Assembly (NCBI GenBank): GCA_963817075.1
Contig: CAWFMT010000005.1
Span: forward strand, 248,001 to 312,000
DNA length: 64,000 nt
Direction of reading: 5' to 3'
Source of the DNA: DASPKM01 sp963817075
GTDB taxonomy: Bacteria; Bacteroidota; Bacteroidia; Chitinophagales; Chitinophagaceae
Both the position numbers and the translations under genes were made by a program. Of this stretch, positions 8,719-16,376 are shown one piece after another. Within the stretch, counting starts at the first letter, position 1, and each line of letters starts with the position of its first letter. The notes below the pieces were generated by a model, which did not search any database, was not told the DNA's origin, and saw only the letters and a list, made by a program, of their open reading frames with translations.

Positions 8719-9831
8719 ATGAAAAAGCCTTCTTTCTTTCTCGCATCTATTGCAGTCTTTCTATTACTGATAGCTGCAAATCATCCAGCAAAAAATCCCT
8801 ATGGTCTGCAAGCTGGAAATCCTGAAATAAAATCAATCAGTGCACTCGCATTTGGACCAGATGGAATTCTCTTTGTTGGAGATTCCAAATCGGCCACCGT
8901 GTTTGCGATTGATACCAGAGATAAAGCTGCCGTAGATAAATCCGCTGCTGTTGAGGTAAAAAACATTGATCAAAAGATAGCTGCAGCTCTTGGCACAGAA
9001 GTAAAGAATATCAACATCAAGGATATTGCCGTGAACCCCATTTCTAAAAAAGTATATTTTGCCGTTCAGACACTGGATGGTAAAGCAGTATTGCTTTCTC
9101 TGGATGGTCAAAACGTTCAGGCAGTAGATCTTAAGGATGTTCCCTTTAGTACCGTTTCAATAGCGAATGTTCCAGGTGAAGCTGATAAGGATCGCGGCGG
9201 AAGATCACTGAGAGAATCTGTGATTTCAGACCTTGGCTTCTCCGATGGAAGTGTAATGGTTAGTGGTTTGTCAAATCAGGAATTCAGTTCAACATTCCGG
9301 AAGATCCCTTTTCCATTTGGAGATAAGCAAGAACAATCTTCGTTAGAAATTTATCACGCCGCTCATGGCAAATATGAAACCAATGCACCTATCAGAACTT
9401 TCACCACAGCTGATCTGAATGGAAAAAAATATTTAGTAGCAAGCTACACCTGTACTCCCCTGGTGCTTTTTCCACTTGATGAAATGAAGGCAGGAAAACA
9501 TGTAAAGGGAAGAACAGTGGCAGAATTTGGTGCGGGGAATTCACCCATCGATCTTATAACATTGAAGAATGGAAGCGATTCCTATCTTTTTATGGCGAAT
9601 AGCAATCGTCCGGTAATGAGGGTCAAATACAAGAATATTGAAACTTATGCGGGGACGTTGACTGAACCTATCAAAGAAAGTTATCAAACTGCAGGTGTTG
9701 ATTTTGTAAATCTTCCTGTTGTGAACGTGATTCAAATGGACAAACTTGATGATACACAAGTGGTCGTTCTGCAGAGAAGAGGCAATGGTGACCTTGACCT
9801 TTGGACAGCCCGTCAGGACAGATGGATCTGA
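8719..9831 (+). CDS. secreted propeller-like protein of unknown function
   Basis: A 370-residue protein with an N-terminal signal peptide (MKKPSFFLASIAVFLLLIAA). The mature part is beta-rich. Repeated segments suggest a beta-propeller of the NHL or quinoprotein-like type: ALAFGPDGILFVGDSKS near 43-58, IAVNPISKKVYFAVQTLDG near 102-120, DLNGKKYLVASYTCTPLVLF and GSDSYLFMANSNRPVMRVKY. No catalytic motif or heme site is visible, and I do not recognise the family with certainty. The stop codon overlaps the start region of the next gene, a lipoprotein, which argues for co-translation. The TIM-barrel gene at 10993 may belong to the same unit. The ATG start at 8719 is chosen because it directly begins the signal peptide. 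Confidence 0.7.
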   Translation: MKKPSFFLASIAVFLLLIAANHPAKNPYGLQAGNPEIKSISALAFGPDGILFVGDSKSATVFAIDTRDKAAVDKSAAVEVKNIDQKIAAALGTEVKNINIKDIAVNPISKKVYFAVQTLDGKAVLLSLDGQNVQAVDLKDVPFSTVSIANVPGEADKDRGGRSLRESVISDLGFSDGSVMVSGLSNQEFSSTFRKIPFPFGDKQEQSSLEIYHAAHGKYETNAPIRTFTTADLNGKKYLVASYTCTPLVLFPLDEMKAGKHVKGRTVAEFGAGNSPIDLITLKNGSDSYLFMANSNRPVMRVKYKNIETYAGTLTEPIKESYQTAGVDFVNLPVVNVIQMDKLDDTQVVVLQRRGNGDLDLWTARQDRWI

Positions 9832-10928
9832 GAACCATCATCGTTAAAATATCTTACCGGATCAGGCATTGTATACTCACAGGCCTGATCCTTTCATTTA
9901 TAGCATGTCTTGATGTTAAGGAGGACCAGATTTCAATTCAATGGGAAAATGAAAAGGGAATTGCTCTATTGATCCCGAAGAAAATTATTCCAGCAACTAA
10001 TAAAGATTCAATAAAAAACAATCTTCAGGTTTACCTGGCTGGTCGTGATGTTCCAGTCCTCGGAGAAATTACTGTGAAGGAAAATGATATACTTTTCACA
10101 CCCCTGGTCTCATTAACAGCCGGATTGAGATATGAAGTTCGATATGAAAAGAAACTTATAGGTGAAGTTCAATTGCCTTCACCAACAAGCGAAGTTCAGC
10201 CTCTCGTTCTTGCGATATACCCGGGAAAGGACACAGTTCCCGAGAACCTGCTGAAGATATACCTTGAATTTTCGAGCCCCATGCAGGAAGGAATTGCACT
10301 CGATTATATTAACCTCATCAAGGATGGAGACACTATTTCATCAGCCTTTCTTGATTTGCAACCAGAACTCTGGAACGAAAAGAGAAATTTATTAACTCTT
10401 TGGTTGGATCCAGGCAGGATCAAACGTGATCTCCAACCAAACCAGCAGATGGGTCCACCCCTGGTTGAGGGCGGACATTATCAGATAGTGGTTGATACAG
10501 GATGGAGGGATCAGAAAGGAATTAATCTATCTAAACAATATCTGAAAAATATTATCGTAGCTAACCGCGACACGAATTCTCCGCAACCAGAAAAATGGAC
10601 AATGAACCATCCTTCGCACGGAAGTAAAGAAATATTGACAATTGATTTGCAAGAGTCCCTTGATTATGCAGTATTGAAAAATTCGATCCGCATTCTAAAT
10701 GAAAATTCATCCCCATTGAAAGGCGAATTCTCATTACAAAGCAATGAATCCATTCTTAATTTCATTCCGGAAACTAAATGGATCAAAGGGAAATATTTTG
10801 TTGAGATCGAAGCGAAATTGGAAGACCTTGCCGGGAATAATCTGAACAGATTGTTCGACAAGGACCTGTCGAAAGATAAGTCTGACAAAAACAAACCGAT
10901 ATACAAACTGCCATTTGTGATAAATTAA
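9822..10928 (+). CDS. lipoprotein with bacterial Ig-like domains
   Basis: The frame could open at a TTG at 9801, but the ATG at 9822 is preferred: it overlaps the upstream stop by 10 bp and begins directly at MDLRTIIVKISYRIRH, followed by a hydrophobic stretch and the lipobox LSFIAC (Cys near residue 29). The mature chain begins LDVKED. Two regions resemble SbsA/Big_5 Ig-like domains: residues about 35-125 (LVSLTAGLRYEVRYEKK) and 125-265 (IYLEFSSPMQEGIALDYINL). A third may follow at 270-365 (RILNENSSPLKGEF, KGKYFVEIEAKLEDLAGNNL). Such lipoproteins sit on the periplasmic or outer-membrane face and usually act by binding. The function is unknown, but overlap with the secreted propeller-like protein suggests a shared role. 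Confidence 0.75.
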   Translation: MDLRTIIVKISYRIRHCILTGLILSFIACLDVKEDQISIQWENEKGIALLIPKKIIPATNKDSIKNNLQVYLAGRDVPVLGEITVKENDILFTPLVSLTAGLRYEVRYEKKLIGEVQLPSPTSEVQPLVLAIYPGKDTVPENLLKIYLEFSSPMQEGIALDYINLIKDGDTISSAFLDLQPELWNEKRNLLTLWLDPGRIKRDLQPNQQMGPPLVEGGHYQIVVDTGWRDQKGINLSKQYLKNIIVANRDTNSPQPEKWTMNHPSHGSKEILTIDLQESLDYAVLKNSIRILNENSSPLKGEFSLQSNESILNFIPETKWIKGKYFVEIEAKLEDLAGNNLNRLFDKDLSKDKSDKNKPIYKLPFVIN

Positions 10929-10992
10929 ATTTGCATCGAAGGCAGTATTCAGCTTTCGAAGAATTAGTTTAACTTCTTGCAAAATTTCTGCA
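10929..10992 (+). other. short spacer with an imperfect hairpin
   Basis: tcgaaggc (10936-10943) and gctttcga (10952-10959) form an eight-pair stem with one G-U pair. No U-tract follows, so a terminator is not supported. The next gene begins at 10993. Confidence 0.25.
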
Positions 10993-11865
10993 ATGTCAAA
11001 TAATTATTCTCGAAGAACTTTGATCAAATCAGGGTTGGTTGCCGCCATTGGATCAACCATCACAATTGATGCATTTTCCGGAACCCATCAATCTACAGCT
11101 GAAGGACCTGATCCTTGGATGGGATTCAAGGCAGGAATTGCTTCATACACATTCAGGAAGTTTAAGCTGGAAGAAACTATTAAATTAATGCAGAGACTGG
11201 ATCTCAAATACATTTCAATAAAGGACTTTCATCTCTCCCTGAAGAGTACTGCAGAAGAAAGAAAAGCAGCCGTTCAACAACTGAAAACTGCAGGCATTAC
11301 TCCTTTGAGCTGCGGAAATATTACAATGGAAAATGACGAAGCAAATGTGAGACAGGCCTTCGAGTACGCACGTGATTGCGGAATTCCAACAATTGTTTGC
11401 AGTCCTCATCCTGATTCAATGCCATTGCTTGACAGGATGGTGAAAGAATTCAATATCAAAATTGCAATCCACAATCATGGTCCGGAAGATAAGCGCTTCC
11501 CCTCACCATACGATGCGTGGAAAGCAGTTGAAAAGTTTGATAAGAGAATGGGATTATGTATTGATGTTGGCCACACAGCAAGGGCCAAGGTTGATCCTGC
11601 AGAAGCCATTGTGAAATGCAAAGAGAGGTTGTACGATCTTCATCTCAAGGATATTGATTCAACTGAACCAAAGGGCGGAACAATTCAGGCGGGGCGTGGT
11701 GTTCTGAACCTTAAATCAATAATTGCTGCACTCATCAAGATAAAATATCCATATCTCCTGAGTTTTGAATATGAACGTTCTCCTGATGATCCATTCCCTG
11801 AAGTAGCAGAAACCATTGGATATGCAAAAGGCTTACTGGCAGGAATGACCAAACAAGGAAAATAG
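10993..11865 (+). CDS. Tat-exported xylose isomerase-like TIM-barrel protein
   Basis: A 290-residue protein of the sugar phosphate isomerase/epimerase (AP endonuclease 2-like TIM barrel) superfamily. The N-terminus has a twin-arginine signal (YSRRTLIKSGLVAAIGSTIT), predicting export of a folded, probably metal-bound enzyme. Barrel strands and likely metal ligands are visible: GIASYTFRKF near 49, YISIKDFHLSLK near 74, CGIPTIVCSPHPDS near 130, IAIHNHGPED, LCIDVGHTARA near 191, LYDLHLKDID and LLSFEYERSPDDP near 253. The His and Asp in NHG, DVGH and LHLKD are the usual metal-site positions in this fold. Substrate cannot be read from sequence; exported members are often annotated as putative sugar epimerases. 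It follows the Ig-like lipoprotein by 64 bp on the same strand. Confidence 0.85.
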   Translation: MSNNYSRRTLIKSGLVAAIGSTITIDAFSGTHQSTAEGPDPWMGFKAGIASYTFRKFKLEETIKLMQRLDLKYISIKDFHLSLKSTAEERKAAVQQLKTAGITPLSCGNITMENDEANVRQAFEYARDCGIPTIVCSPHPDSMPLLDRMVKEFNIKIAIHNHGPEDKRFPSPYDAWKAVEKFDKRMGLCIDVGHTARAKVDPAEAIVKCKERLYDLHLKDIDSTEPKGGTIQAGRGVLNLKSIIAALIKIKYPYLLSFEYERSPDDPFPEVAETIGYAKGLLAGMTKQGK

Positions 11866-11958
11866 ATTCCTGTTTTTTTAGCCGATGAGATAATCCCTTC
11901 TTTGAGATTTCACTGAATTCGAAATTTCATTTTAAGAAATCGGGAAAAAATACTTTTT

Positions 11959-12234
11959 ATGTTACGAGGCATTGCTCCCGATAAATGGAAACATTTCCTG
12001 GTAGGGATTCCAATGGGATGCATCCTGCAGGTTCTGGCATTCCTTGTGGTTCAGCCTAATTTAACCCTCGCAATTGTCATTGCATCAACCATGGTAATAG
12101 CTATCAGTTATGGATTTGAACTTTTTTCCCTCATTACTGGTTGGGGCCGTTACGATTTCATGGATGCAGTAGCAAGCGTTGTAGGAGGAACAGTAGGGAT
12201 TATTTTGTGTTTGGGAATTATGGAACTATTTTGA
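11959..12234 (+). CDS. small VanZ/YfiM-like membrane protein
   Basis: A 91-residue protein with three predicted membrane segments (about 12-32, 38-57 and 70-88). It begins MLRGIAPDKWKHFLVGIPMG and contains GFELFSLITGWGRYDFMDA. The DKWKHF motif plus a later E and D-D/A pattern resembles the VanZ/YfiM-like group of small integral membrane proteins, whose role is unknown in most cases. Assignment is by motif only. It lies 93 bp after the TIM-barrel gene and may be independently expressed. The following spacer (12235-12314) holds reiterated gattttgagattttgagatt. Confidence 0.55.
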   Translation: MLRGIAPDKWKHFLVGIPMGCILQVLAFLVVQPNLTLAIVIASTMVIAISYGFELFSLITGWGRYDFMDAVASVVGGTVGIILCLGIMELF

Positions 12235-12314
12235 GATTTTGAGATTTTGAGATTGATTATTCTTTGTGATTTGGAATTTGTTATTTGGAATTTAGGTCGA
12301 GACGCTTACCTAAC

Positions 12315-12557
12315 TCAAGAATCTACACCAGCAACTCTTTCCTTGAATTGTTGAATTTTCTCACCAATTGTCCTTACTAATACACAGGTGGTTCCATCAA
12401 TTTGGATCCATTTGCCTGACTGATCCTGCTCAACCCAAAAAATTATGGAATTTCCAACGGTACACTGAAAATGCTTTGAGCTGTTTACAGTAAACTCCTG
12501 GACAAGGATTTCCATATACTTATCCTCTATCTTAACCCCGATGGAAAATGGTTTCAT
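12315..12557 (-). CDS. small hypothetical protein
   Basis: An 80-residue reading frame if it begins at the ATG at 12557 (MKPFSIGVKIEDKY); an in-frame ATG at 12605 would add a short hydrophobic leader (ILRLAGMFLSVYYY). The body has balanced composition with alternating charged and hydrophobic residues (VQEFTVNSSKHFQCTVGNSI, SGKWIQIDGTTCVLVRTIGE), as expected for a small beta-rich cytoplasmic protein rather than a shadow frame. No family is recognised. It is divergent from the small plus-strand gene at 12677. Confidence 0.55.
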   Translation of the reverse strand: MKPFSIGVKIEDKYMEILVQEFTVNSSKHFQCTVGNSIIFWVEQDQSGKWIQIDGTTCVLVRTIGEKIQQFKERVAGVDS

Positions 12558-12676
12558 ATAATAATAGACCGATAAAAACATGCCAGCAAGCCTTAAAATG
12601 CCCATTCGGCCACTATTTGGTACGATTCTTTGATACTTAATGCATTATTCTTCACTGTGCGACTTAACAATCTGAG

Positions 12677-12928
12677 ATGAGAAGAAAATTTGAGCAGCTT
12701 ACCTTGAATGATTTACTTGAGAAACTCAGCGATTGCACCCTTCAATATAGCCACCTGCATACGAATGGCGGAGTAGATGGGGAATTTTATCGAATACGAA
12801 AGGATATACTCGAACTACAGCAAGAAATTGTCAGGAGAAAAGAAACAGCGGATGATGATGAGTTCGGTATAGAACCGCATGACGAATCCGATCGATTTTA
12901 TTCTGGCAAGCGAAAATCCTCAGGTTAA
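12677..12928 (+). CDS. small charged hypothetical protein
   Basis: An 83-residue, highly charged protein, likely helical in its first two thirds (LTLNDLLEKLSDCTLQYSHL, FYRIRKDILELQQEIVRRKE), followed by an acidic tail (DDDEFGIEPHDESDRF). No family is recognised. Its stop codon ends at 12928 and the convergent histidine kinase stop begins at 12929, so the two genes meet with no spacer and a terminator would have to lie inside coding DNA. The composition supports a real gene. Confidence 0.5.
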   Translation: MRRKFEQLTLNDLLEKLSDCTLQYSHLHTNGGVDGEFYRIRKDILELQQEIVRRKETADDDEFGIEPHDESDRFYSGKRKSSG

Positions 12929-14269
12929 TCAGAATTGCAACATAAAGGCACTTCCTTGTCCTTCCGCTGATTGAACTTGGACATTTCCTCTGTGTAGCAT
13001 CATTATTTGCTTGCAAAGGCTCAGACCAATTCCACTCCCACTCTTTTTTGTACTGAAGAAAGGAATAAAGATCTTATCAAGAACTTCTGTAGACATCCCT
13101 TGTCCATTATCAGCAACTTTAATTATTACGCGATTACCCGCAGTGTTATACGCAGAGAGCGCAATTCGTGCATCCTTTTTATCTTTCACCGCTTCCATTG
13201 CGTTCACCAATAAATTAATTAGTACTTGCTCAATCAGATTCGTATCTGCTTCAACTGAGAGCTCCGGATCTTTTAAGATGATCTCAATTTCAATATGCTT
13301 CTGTTGAAGTGTTGGTTGCATCAATTGATGAAGATTTTCAAAAAGATCACGCACATAAACCTTTTTTAGATTGGGTGTGGTTATCTTATTCAGGTTCCGA
13401 TAAGTTTCAGCAAACTTCAACAACCCTTCACTTCTTCTTTTGATAGTATCGATTCCTAATTCCAGGTCCTCCAATCCATCCGGTCTTTCACCAAATGCAG
13501 CAACAGAATGCTTTAATCTGTTCTTAAGTGTTTCAGCAAGTGAAGAAATCGGCGCAACGGAATTCATGATCTCATGCGTCATTACACTTAATAATTTCTG
13601 CCATGCTTTTGATTCCGTTTCATCAATAGCCTCACTCACATTTTGAAATGCTACGAGTTTATAGATCCGGCCACTCGTTTGAAAGCCTGTTGCTGTCAAT
13701 AAAAGTTTAAAGGATGTACGGTCATGAGTTACATCAACCACCTTGTGCTCACCAGGTCTTAATGCCAGAACTTCCTTATATAATCTGTCATCACGCTTTT
13801 CCAGAGAATGGATAGTCTTGAGGTACGGAATGCCTAATAATCTTTTGAATGATTCATTCATCCACCCTATCTCACCAGTTGCGTGTTCATAAGAGAGAAT
13901 TCCTGTATCAACCAATTCCAGGATCCTTTGTAAATACTGGTATTGCGTTTCTTTTTCCTTACTGATTACTTTGAATGTTGTGTTGATCTCGTTAAACCCT
14001 TTTCGCAGTGGCTGCAGCTCAAGAGGGGCATGCTTCACATCAAAATACCTGGAGAAATCACGGTAGTGAACCGATTCAACAAACTGTTCAACTTCCTCCT
14101 GGGCTTTTTTATGAAATCGATAAAAATCTGCGACCTGGAAAATGATAATTGGAACCACAAAGACTTCATATAAATACCAGCCTCTCACGAGAAGAAGGGC
14201 TGCAAGAAAAAGAGTCCCGAACATCAGGAAAACACGCCATAAGATCTGCCAACGATAGTTCTTAAACAT
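12929..14269 (-). CDS. membrane sensor histidine kinase, partner of the adjacent NtrC-type regulator
   Basis: A 446-residue kinase. Two membrane segments lie at about 11-28 and 31-46 with almost no periplasmic loop, so the sensed signal is probably in the membrane or cytoplasm. Residues 105-215 form a PAS-like domain (LELVDTGILSYEHATGEIGW). The dimerization and phosphotransfer segment holds VMTHEIMNSVAPISS with His232 as the predicted phosphoacceptor. The ATPase domain shows the N box (INLLVNAMEAV, 351-361), G1 (DNGQGM, 387-392), F box (FIPFFSTK) and G2 (GSGIGLSL, 411-418). The gene lies 391 bp upstream of the minus-strand end of the response regulator gene, with repeats between. In Bacteroidota this kinase and regulator pairing often sits beside HlyD/ABC permease clusters, as here; control of the cluster at 16.4 kb is inferred. 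Confidence 0.9.
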   Translation of the reverse strand: MFKNYRWQILWRVFLMFGTLFLAALLLVRGWYLYEVFVVPIIIFQVADFYRFHKKAQEEVEQFVESVHYRDFSRYFDVKHAPLELQPLRKGFNEINTTFKVISKEKETQYQYLQRILELVDTGILSYEHATGEIGWMNESFKRLLGIPYLKTIHSLEKRDDRLYKEVLALRPGEHKVVDVTHDRTSFKLLLTATGFQTSGRIYKLVAFQNVSEAIDETESKAWQKLLSVMTHEIMNSVAPISSLAETLKNRLKHSVAAFGERPDGLEDLELGIDTIKRRSEGLLKFAETYRNLNKITTPNLKKVYVRDLFENLHQLMQPTLQQKHIEIEIILKDPELSVEADTNLIEQVLINLLVNAMEAVKDKKDARIALSAYNTAGNRVIIKVADNGQGMSTEVLDKIFIPFFSTKKSGSGIGLSLCKQIMMLHRGNVQVQSAEGQGSAFMLQF

Positions 14270-14660
14270 AAATACTAGAAGTTCTCTTTTTCAATTTCCA
14301 ACCCAAATAGGTAAATCTCAAAACACAAACTCCAAATCATGGAGTAGAAATTCCAAATAACAAATAACAAACAATAATCAATATTACAATGTTCAAAAAA
14401 ATTCTAAAAAAACGTAACGCAAAGAACGCAATGGCTCGCAAAGAGCGCAAAGATTATTTCATTCTTTAAATCTCAAAATTCCGAAATTCTTAGGTGGGTA
14501 GCACCTACGGAGCATAAGAGCTGAAGGACTCATTTGCTACCGACAGGTAGCCACTACGTGGCAAAGAAAATCCAATTTCCAAAACCCAAATTCTTCACAA
14601 CTCAACCTTTCAACAAATCAACACATACTCTCATTTTCAAATTTCCAAATTATCAAATTA
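14270..14660. repeat. intergenic dispersed repeats between kinase and regulator genes
   Basis: This 391-bp gap has no credible gene. It contains repeated nnccaaatnaacaaataacaa stretches (14340-14380), a GC-rich reiteration aacgcaaagaacgcaatggc/tcgcaaagagcgcaaag (14415-14453), and aggtgggtagcacctacgga (14492-14511), whose complement tgctacccacct is part of the 213-bp unit at 7.1-8.3 kb. Then comes the short dyad gctaccgacaggtagc (14537-14552), followed by AT-rich caaatttccaaattatcaaa DNA up to the regulator stop codon. A kinase promoter could lie beyond 14269 but is not recognisable. Confidence 0.55.
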
Positions 14661-16019
14661 TCAAATGTCGTATTTACTCAACCTCCGGTAAAGCGCTGTC
14701 CTCGTTAACCCTAATTCTTTTGCTGCCTTGCTGATGTTACCGTTATGCTTTTCAATAACCCTGAGTATCGCATTTTTTTCAATCGTACCAAGATGAAGCT
14801 GTTGTGGTTCGTGGTCAACTGATTTCACAGATTCAATTGGCGAAAAGATCAGATCATCATTGCGAAGAATGTCACTATCTGCCATGATGATAGCTCGCTC
14901 AATAGTGTATTGAAGTTCTCTAACATTGCCAGGGTAATGATATTGCTTCAATTTTTCCATTGCATCCTTGCTGAACGCCATGGTGGGCTTCAGATATTTG
15001 GATGAATAAATATTTGCAAAATGTTTTGCGAGTAATACAATGTCTTCTTCCCTCTTCCTCAGGGGCGGCACCGTGATTTCAACCGTATTGATCCTGTATA
15101 TTAAGTCCTTCCGGAATTTTGTTTCATTGGCAAGTTCTGTCAGAGGTAGATTGGTAGCGCATATCAGGCGAATATCGATAGGTATGGGTTGGTTGGTTCC
15201 TACACGCATCACTTGTCGATTTTGCAGAACACTCAATAATTTTGATTGCTGTTGAAGTGAAATATTCCCAATTTCATCCAGGAAGACCGTTCCGCCCTGA
15301 GCAGCCTCAAATCGACCGATCCTATCTTCCCTTGCATCTGTGAACGCACCTTTTTTATGGCCAAACAATTCACTCTCAAAAAGAGTTTCTGTTAGAGCAC
15401 CTACATCCACCTTAATAAATGGCTGCTTGGCTCGCAATGATTTTTGATGAATCGCTTTTGCGATCAGGTCCTTACCTGTTCCATTTTCCCCCAGAATCAA
15501 AATATTGGCATCGGTTGGAGCTACCTTTTCGATCTTAAAAAAAATATCGTGCATCACTTCGGATTCACCAAGCAACTCCTTTCCAATAACTGAATCCTGC
15601 GTTGAAAATCCAGGAGAAGTCTTTCCTGAATCCCGCTTGTTCAATGCTTCCTTGATAGTGACGATGAGCCTCTCGTTATGCCAGGGTTTTACTACAAAAT
15701 CAGCAGCGCCTTCTTTGAGAGAACGAACTGCCAGATCAATACCACCATAGGCCGTTATCATTATTACCGCAGCATCTGAACCAAATTCCTTGATTTTTCT
15801 CAGCCAGAAAAAACCCTCGTTACCTGTATTTATCGAACTATTGAAGTTCATGTCTAGCAGGATCACGTCAAAAGGCTGCTTGGCCAATAGTGCTCTTATG
15901 TTCTCGGGATTTTTTTCTGTGATAACGTCTTTTGCTTCGGTCTTCACCAGGAGCTTTACAGCCGTGAGCACATCTGTATCATCATCTATTACTAAAATGC
16001 TTGCGTTCTTCAATTGCAT
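14661..16019 (-). CDS. NtrC-family sigma-54-dependent response regulator
   Basis: The frame extends to a TTG at 16025, but the ATG at 16019 is preferred (452 residues). Receiver domain: acidic pocket Asp12-14 (VIDDD), phosphoacceptor Asp56 in VILLDMNF, Thr89 and Lys111 (VVKPW). The AAA+ domain has Walker A GENGTGKD (177-184), the sigma-54 contact loop GAFTDA (224-229), Walker B GGTVFLDE (242-249), the arginine-rich FRKDLIYRIN and the sensor region YPGNVREL. The C-terminus is a Fis-type helix-turn-helix (NISKAAKELGLTRTALYRRL). The protein activates sigma-54 promoters after phosphorylation, most likely by the adjacent kinase. The contact loop has Asp where most members have Gly (GAFTGA). The gene is divergent from the adaptor/ATPase/permease cluster, whose upstream region contains candidate binding sites. 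Confidence 0.93.
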   Translation of the reverse strand: MQLKNASILVIDDDTDVLTAVKLLVKTEAKDVITEKNPENIRALLAKQPFDVILLDMNFNSSINTGNEGFFWLRKIKEFGSDAAVIMITAYGGIDLAVRSLKEGAADFVVKPWHNERLIVTIKEALNKRDSGKTSPGFSTQDSVIGKELLGESEVMHDIFFKIEKVAPTDANILILGENGTGKDLIAKAIHQKSLRAKQPFIKVDVGALTETLFESELFGHKKGAFTDAREDRIGRFEAAQGGTVFLDEIGNISLQQQSKLLSVLQNRQVMRVGTNQPIPIDIRLICATNLPLTELANETKFRKDLIYRINTVEITVPPLRKREEDIVLLAKHFANIYSSKYLKPTMAFSKDAMEKLKQYHYPGNVRELQYTIERAIIMADSDILRNDDLIFSPIESVKSVDHEPQQLHLGTIEKNAILRVIEKHNGNISKAAKELGLTRTALYRRLSKYDI

Positions 16020-16185
16020 GTTCAATGAAATTACTGCCAGGGATGGTGGAAGATCGAAGGTCTGAAATTATAAAATCCCCCGGACGAGCATACTCTACCC
16101 ACAATGATACCATTAATGCAAGGGCATGACAATTAATTTTTTACCACTAATTCGCTCAAATACCTCTAATAAACTGTATCAAAAC

Positions 16186-16219
16186 CGAACAGTTATTGTC
16201 CGTAAACGAACATCTTCGT
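16186..16219 (+). promoter_or_regulatory. candidate binding dyads for the response regulator
   Basis: Two short dyads lie between the divergent genes. cgaaca-gttat-tgtccg (16186-16202) is a 6-5-6 palindrome with one mismatch, the same geometry as classical NtrC sites. acgaa-catc-ttcgt (16206-16219) is a perfect 5-4-5 inverted repeat. The word cgaaca begins at 16186 and 16207, 21 bp or two helical turns apart. The position, 60-90 bp upstream of the sigma-54-like element, fits an enhancer. Binding is inference. Confidence 0.4.
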
Positions 16220-16263
16220 AGATTAGTGGCGTTGTAACATCCTAAGAATCAGAAGGGTCATTT

Positions 16264-16279
16264 TTGGCATGTTGTTGCG
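16264..16279 (+). promoter_or_regulatory. sigma-54-like promoter element, one base short
   Basis: ttggcatgttgttgcg contains TGGCA and TTGC, the two halves of a sigma-54 (-24/-12) promoter. The GG at 16266 and GC at 16277 are 11 bp apart, whereas the consensus spacing is 12, so this is a candidate only. If used, transcription would start near 16289 and run into the hairpin at 16325-16360 before the adaptor gene. Confidence 0.35.
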
Positions 16280-16324
16280 GTTGATGTAGACCAGTCATGA
16301 TCTAAAGTTTTCTCATGTGTTTTA

Positions 16325-16360
16325 AGTCATCTGTCCGGACGCTGGGCAGATGGCTTTTTT
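16325..16360 (+). terminator. terminator-like hairpin in the leader of the adaptor gene
   Basis: agtcatctgtcc (16325-16336) pairs with gggcagatggct (16344-16355) over 12 positions including two G-U pairs, around the loop ggacgct. A run of six T (16355-16360) follows. This is the shape of an intrinsic terminator on the plus strand, yet no plus-strand gene ends upstream and the adaptor ATG is 17 bp further on. It could be an attenuator for the whole transport cluster or the end of a short RNA beginning near 16289. Confidence 0.6.
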
Positions 16361-16376
16361 AAACTGAACCTCAACA

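Larger units (their letters stand above)
16020..16376. promoter_or_regulatory. 357-bp divergent regulatory region
   Basis: The region separates the minus-strand regulator start from the plus-strand adaptor start and contains no credible gene. Unlike other spacers in the window it is largely free of dispersed repeats. It holds, in order, AT-rich DNA (16120-16180), two dyads (16186-16219), the sigma-54-like element (16264-16279) and the terminator-like hairpin (16325-16360). The absence of repeats and the density of symmetric sites suggest a maintained control region. Confidence 0.55.
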
